The notes beneath the pieces are model-generated. The model was given only the letters and a program-made list of their open reading frames with translations. It was not told where the DNA came from and did no database searches. A DNA stretch of 20,383 nucleotides from an uncultured Demequina sp. (GTDB lineage: Bacteria; Actinomycetota; Actinomycetes; Actinomycetales; Demequinaceae), in assembly GCA_937925595.1 (NCBI GenBank), contig CALALQ010000215.1, forward strand, positions 1-20,383, read 5' to 3'. Numbering within the stretch: the first letter of the stretch is position 1; every line of letters starts with the position of its first letter. The translations under genes and the position numbers were made by a program. Positions 15,334-20,383 of the stretch are shown one piece after another.

Positions 15334-16158
15334 ATGCGGAGCAAGTACGCACCTATTGCCGCGCTGGCGGCGCTGGCGATCATTGTCGTCCTCGCCTTGG
15401 GATGGTTCATCCTGATCAAGCCTCAACTGGCTGAGGCTTCGGCGTTCCGTTCTGCCAAGGAGGACGTCGAGGCGAGCACGGCAAAGGTTCAGACGGCCAC
15501 GGCACGGCTTGAGAGGTACTCCAACGACCTAGCGGCACTGGCCCCGTTGGAGGAGTCGCTCGCTGTGAATGCGCCCAGTTCCTTTGACGTGGAGCAAGCG
15601 CGCACCCGCATTATCGAGGCGGCACGAACTGCGCACGTCGGAATCGCCTCTATGGGAGTCGAAGCGACGGTCGGTGTCGAAGGTTGGGTAGTCAAGGCAT
15701 CGGAGCGACCCTCCACCAGTGTCGCAAAGCTCTTCCAGGATCTTCCGGTTGTGCCCCGCGAGGGCGTAACGGTTCCCGACGCCTGGAAGGAGTACTTGCC
15801 GCCCCTTGAGGTCCCGGGTGGAGAGTCCTCCGTAGTCGCCGGAATGTACGCCGTTCCGGTTGAGGTTGAGGTAGTCGGCTCTTATGACCGTATGGCGGCG
15901 TTCTTGCGGGCATTGTCCGACCCCGACGAACAGCTGCTGCTGATCGCATCGCTCGAGGTAGTCGCCCGAAACGAGGGCGCTTCAGAGATTCCCACGATCG
16001 CCAGCGCCAAGGACGGCGACGTGATCCTCACGCTGACGGGCCACATGTACCTTCTCGATCCCACGGGTGCCATCGAGGACGAAGCTCCGGGGGGCACGTC
16101 GAGGCCTGCGAAGCCCTCGCCGTTCGAACCCTCTGACTCAGCGGCAGACCAGAAGTAG
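15334..16158 (+). CDS. pilO: Type IV pilus assembly protein PilO
   Basis: Partner of PilN in the alignment complex. The 274-residue protein has a membrane helix at about residues 7-28. A probable coiled coil follows (about 35-70, FRSAKEDVEASTAKVQTATA), then an exported domain with PVEVEVVGSYDRMAAFLRALSD, a pattern shared by PilO proteins. The C-terminal 30 residues are Pro/Ser/acidic and likely disordered. Sequence conservation in this family is low; order and position after pilN carry most of the weight. It is the last gene of the pilus locus; no pilP or pilQ follows, consistent with a monoderm cell. Confidence 0.84.
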   Translation: MRSKYAPIAALAALAIIVVLALGWFILIKPQLAEASAFRSAKEDVEASTAKVQTATARLERYSNDLAALAPLEESLAVNAPSSFDVEQARTRIIEAARTAHVGIASMGVEATVGVEGWVVKASERPSTSVAKLFQDLPVVPREGVTVPDAWKEYLPPLEVPGGESSVVAGMYAVPVEVEVVGSYDRMAAFLRALSDPDEQLLLIASLEVVARNEGASEIPTIASAKDGDVILTLTGHMYLLDPTGAIEDEAPGGTSRPAKPSPFEPSDSAADQK

Positions 16159-16169
16159 GCGGGTAGGCG

Positions 16170-16203
16170 ACGCGGGCCGGGAGTCCTAGACCCCGGCCCG
16201 TGT
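16170..16203 (+). terminator. Terminator-like hairpin closing the pil locus
   Basis: CGGGCCGGG (16173-16181) and CCCGGCCCG (16192-16200) form nine G-C pairs with a 10-base loop; A16170, C16171 and a G-U pair extend it to 12. It begins 12 bases after the pilO stop and ends 10 bases before the aroC start. No T tract follows, a common actinobacterial form. It likely separates pil transcription from aroC, although the aroC promoter would then have to lie in or just before the hairpin. Confidence 0.65.
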
Positions 16204-16212
16204 CGTGGAACA

Positions 16213-17406
16213 ATGACCACCATGCTCAGATGGCTCACTGCTGGTGAATCTCACGGCCCGGCGCTGGTTGGCACCCTCGAGGGGCTTCCTGCGGGCGTTC
16301 CCGTCACCTCGGACATCGTCCGCGAGGCACTTGCCCGCCGCCGGCTTGGCTATGGCCGCGGCGCGCGCATGTCCTTCGAGCAGGACGAGGTCACGTTCCT
16401 TGGGGGAGTGCGCCACGGCCTGACGCAGGGCGGCCCCGTGGCGATCATGGTGGGCAACACCGAGTGGCCCAAGTGGGAGAAGGTCATGGCGGCCGACCCA
16501 GTAGACCCGGCAGAGCTCAAGGGTGCCCGTGGAGCTGCACTCACTCGTCCGAGGCCCGGTCACGCCGACCTCGTGGGCATGACCAAGTACGGCTTCGATG
16601 ACGCCCGCCCGGTGCTCGAAAGGGCTTCCGCTCGCGAGACCGCCGCTCGCGTCGCCCTCGGCGCCGTCGCCGAGGCGTTCCTTCGCGAAGCCGCGGGCAT
16701 CGAACTGGTGTCGCACACCGTCCAGGTGGGCCAGATCGTGGTCCCCGATGACGCACCGCTGCCGCCCGCAGACGCCACGAAGGCTCTTGACGATGACCCC
16801 ATCCGCTGCTTCCACGCGGAGACGTCCGCTGCGATGGTCGCGGAGATCGACGCATGCCAAAAAGACGGCGACACACTCGGCGGAGTCGTCGAGGTGGTCG
16901 CGTACGGGGTCCCCGTGGGACTCGGCAGTCACGTCCACTGGGACCGCAGGCTCGACTCTCGCCTCGCCGGTGCCCTCATGGGCATCCAGGCCATCAAGGG
17001 AGTCGAGGTGGGAGACGGCCTGCGCACAGCCGGACGCCGCGGCTCTCAGGCGCACGACGAGATCGAGTACTTCGACGGCAAGGTCACGCGCCGCACCAAC
17101 CGAGCGGGTGGCGTCGAGGGTGGCATCACCAATGGCGAGCCCCTGCGCGTGCGGGCCGCGATGAAGCCCATTTCCACGGTGCCTCGCGCCCTCGACACGA
17201 TCGACACCTCGACCGGAGAGCCCGCCAAGGCGATCCACCAGCGCAGCGACGTCTGCGCCGTAGCCCCCGCGGCCGTTGTCGCGCAGGCTATGGTCGCGCT
17301 CGTGCTGGCCGACGCCGTGCTCGAGAAGTTCGGCGGCGACTCCCTCGAGGAGGTCCGTCGCAACATCGCGAGCTTCAAGGACGCGATCCCGGAACACCTG
17401 CGCTGA
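16213..17406 (+). CDS. aroC: Chorismate synthase
   Basis: Converts 5-enolpyruvylshikimate-3-phosphate to chorismate using reduced FMN. The 397-residue protein begins [20 protein letters not shown]; the second ATG (16222) would give the commonest family N-terminus, and neither has a good ribosome site, so the start is uncertain by three residues. Signatures visible: [66 protein letters not shown], and [18 protein letters not shown]. Length is normal. Its TGA shares one base with the aroK ATG (TGATG), starting the aroC-aroK-aroB run. Confidence 0.97.
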   Translation: MTTMLRWLTAGESHGPALVGTLEGLPAGVPVTSDIVREALARRRLGYGRGARMSFEQDEVTFLGGVRHGLTQGGPVAIMVGNTEWPKWEKVMAADPVDPAELKGARGAALTRPRPGHADLVGMTKYGFDDARPVLERASARETAARVALGAVAEAFLREAAGIELVSHTVQVGQIVVPDDAPLPPADATKALDDDPIRCFHAETSAAMVAEIDACQKDGDTLGGVVEVVAYGVPVGLGSHVHWDRRLDSRLAGALMGIQAIKGVEVGDGLRTAGRRGSQAHDEIEYFDGKVTRRTNRAGGVEGGITNGEPLRVRAAMKPISTVPRALDTIDTSTGEPAKAIHQRSDVCAVAPAAVVAQAMVALVLADAVLEKFGGDSLEEVRRNIASFKDAIPEHLR

Positions 17407-17924
17407 TGCCTGCACCGCGCGCGGTTCTCATCGGTCCACCGGGCTCCGGAAAGACCTCGGTGGGAAAGGCGCTCGCCAAGGCACTCGGCACCTCTCGCAG
17501 GGACACCGACGCCGACGTCGAGCGAGCAGCCGGCAAGGCGATCTCCGAGATCTTCATCGACGATGGTGAAGCGGCATTCCGCGAGTTGGAAGCAGCGGCC
17601 GTGGAGCAGGCGATGGCGGAGCACGACGGTGTTCTGTCGCTCGGCGGCGGCGCCATTCTCAATGAACGTACTCAAGAGCTGCTGCGCGACTACGTTGCGA
17701 ACGGTGGCCGCGTGATCTACCTCGAAGTGTCGATCAACGCCGTGGCGCCCCGCGTGGGGCTCAACAACGCACGCCCCCTGCTCGTTGGCAACCCACGCAA
17801 GCAGTGGGCGGATCTCATGGAGGTGAGGCGGCCCATCTACGAGGCGCTCGCCACCGACGTCGTGAACACCGACCACATCCGAGCAGATCGCGTCGCGCGA
17901 GAACTCGTCGAGAAGGGGATCTGA
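17406..17924 (+). CDS. aroK: Shikimate kinase
   Basis: Phosphorylates shikimate at O3 with ATP. The 172-residue protein has Walker A GPPGSGKTS at residues 10-18 and the shikimate/Mg-binding DTDADVE (about 33-39). GEAAFRELE, LSLGGGAIL and the lid arginine in NNARPLL are also present, as is RRPIYEALA in the C-terminal part. Length is typical. The ATG overlaps the aroC stop by one base and the TGA overlaps the aroB ATG by one base, so the three genes are translationally coupled. Confidence 0.96.
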   Translation: MPAPRAVLIGPPGSGKTSVGKALAKALGTSRRDTDADVERAAGKAISEIFIDDGEAAFRELEAAAVEQAMAEHDGVLSLGGGAILNERTQELLRDYVANGGRVIYLEVSINAVAPRVGLNNARPLLVGNPRKQWADLMEVRRPIYEALATDVVNTDHIRADRVARELVEKGI

Positions 17925-19009
17925 TGCCGCAGACAGTGCACGTGCCGTCCGGGTCGCCATACGACGTCACCATCGGCTCCGGGCTCACGGAAGCCATTGC
18001 TGCGGGCCTGCCCGAGGACGCCGCGCGGGCACTCATCATCCACTCTGCACCGCTCGCCGCAAGGGCAGACCAGATCAAGGCGGCGATCGAGGCCACCGGC
18101 CGCAGCGTCGTCCTGGCTCAGGTGCCCGACGCTGAGGCTGGCAAGACCGCAGAGGTCGCCGCATTCTGCTGGCAGGTCCTTGGCAAGAGCGACTTCACGC
18201 GCACTGACGTCGTGCTCGGCGTGGGCGGGGGAGCAGTGACCGACCTTGCCGGCTTCGTCGCCGCGAGCTGGCTGCGCGGCGTCAAGGTCATTCAGGTGCC
18301 CACGAGCCTCAACGGCATGGTGGACGCGGCGGTGGGCGGCAAGACGGGCATCAACACGGCTGAGGGCAAGAACCTCGTGGGCGCATTCCACGAGCCGCAT
18401 GCCGTGTGGTGCGATCTCGACGACCTGCTGACGCTCCCCAAGAACGATGTCATCGCGGGCCTAGCGGAGGTCGTGAAGGGCGGATTCATCCGCGACACGG
18501 AGATCCTCACGATTGCACAGGACAACCTCGACTCGCTCGCGCAGGGTGCCAACGAGGGAAATCTCGACGTGTTCGCAGAGCTCATTCGCCGCAAGGTGCA
18601 GGTCAAGGCGGACGTGGTGGCTGCGGACCTCAAGGAGTCGTACCTGCGCGAGATCCTCAACTACGGCCACACGTTTGGGCACGCGATCGAGTACACCGAG
18701 CGTTTCCAATGGCGTCACGGCGCTGCGGTGTCCGTGGGCATGGTCTTCGCGGCCGAGCTGGCGCGCCTTGCCGGCAAGCTCAACGACGCCGAGGTGGATC
18801 GCCACCGAGCGATCCTGACGGGCCTTGGCCTTCCCACCACGTACCCCGCAGGACGCTGGGACGCTCTGCTCACCGCGATGCGTCGCGACAAGAAGACGCG
18901 CGGCGACCGGCTTCGCTTCGTCATCCTGCAGGGAATCGGCAACCCAGTCCGCCTTGAGGGGCCGGATCCGGCTCTGCTGGTGGCCGCCTACGACGCTGTC
19001 AGTTCGTAG
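17924..19009 (+). CDS. aroB: 3-dehydroquinate synthase
   Basis: NAD- and zinc-dependent cyclisation of DAHP to 3-dehydroquinate, an early shikimate step. The 361-residue product shows GVGGGAVTDLAGFVAASWLRG (nucleotide binding), PTSLNGMVDAAVGGKTGIN, AEVVKGGFI with the glutamate zinc ligand, and NYGHTFGHAIE with histidine ligands. The start ATG is preceded by AGAAGGGG and overlaps the aroK stop. Its 3' end overlaps the convergent membrane-protein gene by 11 bases (18999-19009), so no separate terminator fits between them. Confidence 0.97.
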   Translation: MPQTVHVPSGSPYDVTIGSGLTEAIAAGLPEDAARALIIHSAPLAARADQIKAAIEATGRSVVLAQVPDAEAGKTAEVAAFCWQVLGKSDFTRTDVVLGVGGGAVTDLAGFVAASWLRGVKVIQVPTSLNGMVDAAVGGKTGINTAEGKNLVGAFHEPHAVWCDLDDLLTLPKNDVIAGLAEVVKGGFIRDTEILTIAQDNLDSLAQGANEGNLDVFAELIRRKVQVKADVVAADLKESYLREILNYGHTFGHAIEYTERFQWRHGAAVSVGMVFAAELARLAGKLNDAEVDRHRAILTGLGLPTTYPAGRWDALLTAMRRDKKTRGDRLRFVILQGIGNPVRLEGPDPALLVAAYDAVSS

Positions 19010-20383
19010 CGTCCTCTATGCGGACAGTGATGGGCAGGTGAGGGCAGCGTCCCTCGATCTCATCGGCGAGCATCGCGTCTCGTGTCACTAGCGTGAGTGT
19101 CCAGCCTGGCGTGAGCGCGGCCATGCACGCGTCGTCTGCGCTGCCTGGGCTGGCTGGAGCGCGGATGGCGGCGCGACTCAGAGTCCTCCACTCGTACTGT
19201 TCGCGGTCGATCGCAGCGAGAAGCAGGTTGACGGGCTCCTCAAAGGAATCTGCAGATCGCCAGAGCACCGTGCGCGAGTCGTTAGTGGTCAAGTCAAGCG
19301 CGCGTCCGGCGACGTCTTGGTGCGATCCCCATCGGCTTCCAGTCGCGATGTCAAAAGGTGCGAGGCCCAGACGAGGCGTCTCCTTGGGAAGCGGAGCCAC
19401 GACGCAAAGGATGGCAGCCGTCAAGGCGGCCATCGCGGTGAGGGTTCTGCCGGTTCGGCTCACCCTGGGTCCCGTCGCGCACAATGCGAGCGCGATCGCG
19501 ACCGGTGCGAGGCCAATAGTGGCCAGCGACAAATACTTAGCAGGGTAGTACTCAAGCGGACCCAGAACATTCCCACGCGCCATGAGCAGCGGTGCCATCC
19601 CTAGTGTCAGTCCAACTGCGACGGCGATTGAAGTCCGGGCCAGTGACTTATCGGCGGCTCGCAAGACGAGCGAGATGAGCACGGTTGTGACGGCTACGGC
19701 GATCGACAAGGGCCACCAGTAGGGATTGGTGAATCCAGAAATTGTCGTGGTGGTCACGGACGCCTGGTTGGTCGCTGCATCCCTTGACAGGACTCTCAGG
19801 ATGTCGGGAAGGGCGTATGCGGAGACTAGCCACGAGAAGACCATGGTCGATGCGCCGAGAATGATCACGCTGCGATCTCGCCGCGCCAACAAAGTGGCCC
19901 TGAACCGAAAGATCGTCAAAATGGCAAGCGAGCCTGGCAGCGCCGCGAACGGTGTCCAGCAGATCGCCACACACGCAGTCAGAAGTATCAGGATCGCTGA
20001 GGCAGCTAAGGGCGCACGGGAGGCCTCGTACGCGACGAGTGCGCTCAGGAGAATGTAGACGACCACGAGGTGGCCATTGATCTGTCCGAAGTCGATGATC
20101 AGGCCCGTGATAGGTGTGAGGAGCATGCCGATGGACACTGTCGCAGCTACCACGACGACTCTCGTGCCGTGCAATCCCGCGCGAACCGCAAGCAAGACGC
20201 TCATGATGCCGGCAAGCAGACATGCCACCACAATGAGAGTTGACCAGTGCGCGGCGTGAGCGATCAGCTGCTCCCGCAACGATGGGGGTGACGCATCGAC
20301 AACGTGGTTTGCGGGAAGGAACGACGCGGACATGACGTGCTCGAGCGGACGCGGGTTGCCGCCGGCCGGAGTCTGCCCACCCG
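18999..20383 (-). CDS. Multi-pass membrane protein, possible GT-C-type glycosyltransferase, 5'-truncated
   Basis: Unrecognised polytopic membrane protein. The first in-frame ATG is at 20333, but the frame stays open to the window edge with coding-like sequence (GGQTPAGGNPRPLEHV), so the real start is probably outside. From that ATG there are 444 residues. About nine hydrophobic segments lie between residues 30 and 322 (for example about 32-52, 58-78, 84-103, 106-125, 154-173, 205-225, 237-255, 272-293 and 303-322), then a soluble C-terminal domain of about 120 residues. Many short helices with a C-terminal soluble domain suggest a GT-C glycosyltransferase or similar envelope enzyme, but no diagnostic motif is seen. 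It converges on aroB. Confidence 0.72.
   Translation of the reverse strand, partial: GGQTPAGGNPRPLEHVMSASFLPANHVVDASPPSLREQLIAHAAHWSTLIVVACLLAGIMSVLLAVRAGLHGTRVVVVAATVSIGMLLTPITGLIIDFGQINGHLVVVYILLSALVAYEASRAPLAASAILILLTACVAICWTPFAALPGSLAILTIFRFRATLLARRDRSVIILGASTMVFSWLVSAYALPDILRVLSRDAATNQASVTTTTISGFTNPYWWPLSIAVAVTTVLISLVLRAADKSLARTSIAVAVGLTLGMAPLLMARGNVLGPLEYYPAKYLSLATIGLAPVAIALALCATGPRVSRTGRTLTAMAALTAAILCVVAPLPKETPRLGLAPFDIATGSRWGSHQDVAGRALDLTTNDSRTVLWRSADSFEEPVNLLLAAIDREQYEWRTLSRAAIRAPASPGSADDACMAALTPGWTLTLVTRDAMLADEIEGRCPHLPITVRIEDATN

Noticed and set aside
4976..16158. Interpretation of the locus as a type II secretion system or Tad pilus
   Set aside because: A PilT-type retraction ATPase, PilM/N/O and classical FTLVE-type prepilins point to T4P; Tad marker genes and a secretin are absent.
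16186..17415. Long open frame on the - strand opposite aroC (409 codons)
   Set aside because: It is a shadow of aroC, which is conserved along its whole length.

Overview
The window is a high-GC bacterial chromosome segment, most likely from an actinobacterium near the Micrococcales. This is inferred from three things: GC-rich codon use; the gene order alaS-ruvX-mltG-aroE ... aroC-aroK-aroB, which is typical of Actinomycetota; and a type IV pilus (T4P) gene set with no outer-membrane secretin (pilQ) or pilP, as expected for a single-membrane cell. It is densely coding. All but the last gene lie on the + strand, no gap exceeds about 110 bases, and no tRNA, rRNA, insertion sequence, CRISPR array or integrase was seen.

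Layout. (1) 2-3999: 3' part of alaS, then ruvX and mltG, chained by two 8-base overlaps. (2) 4069-4905: aroE, preceded by an odd 16-base repeated leader. (3) 4976-16158: a T4P locus in the order pilB, pilT, pilC, pilA, three minor-pilin-like genes, pilD, pilM, pilN, pilO. (4) 16213-19009: aroC, aroK and aroB, tightly coupled. (5) 18999-20383: a convergent multi-pass membrane protein gene on the - strand, cut by the window edge.

How the genes fit together. PilD should cleave and methylate the prepilins. PilB (extension ATPase) and PilT (retraction ATPase) would act on the PilC platform, and PilM-PilN-PilO would form the inner alignment complex. PilA is the likely major pilin. The three genes after it look like a PilV/PilW/PilX-type minor pilin set, the last carrying a large repetitive exported domain. 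A pilT next to pilB and pilC suggests retractile pili (twitching, adhesion or DNA uptake). The shikimate genes on both sides (aroE before, aroC/K/B after) suggest the pilus genes sit inside an older aro cluster.

Most unusual points: the pilA prepilin motif departs from consensus at three positions of its most conserved segment (Cys at +1, Ala at +2, Pro at +6). The pilA gene is bracketed by RNA-structure signals: a structured, AT-rich leader upstream and a perfect 16-bp hairpin downstream. PilT carries a roughly 137-residue Pro/Ala/Gln-rich extension. PilB has a tandem MshEN-like motif linked in other bacteria to cyclic-di-GMP. aroE is preceded by two nested 7-codon mini-ORFs that mimic its own start.
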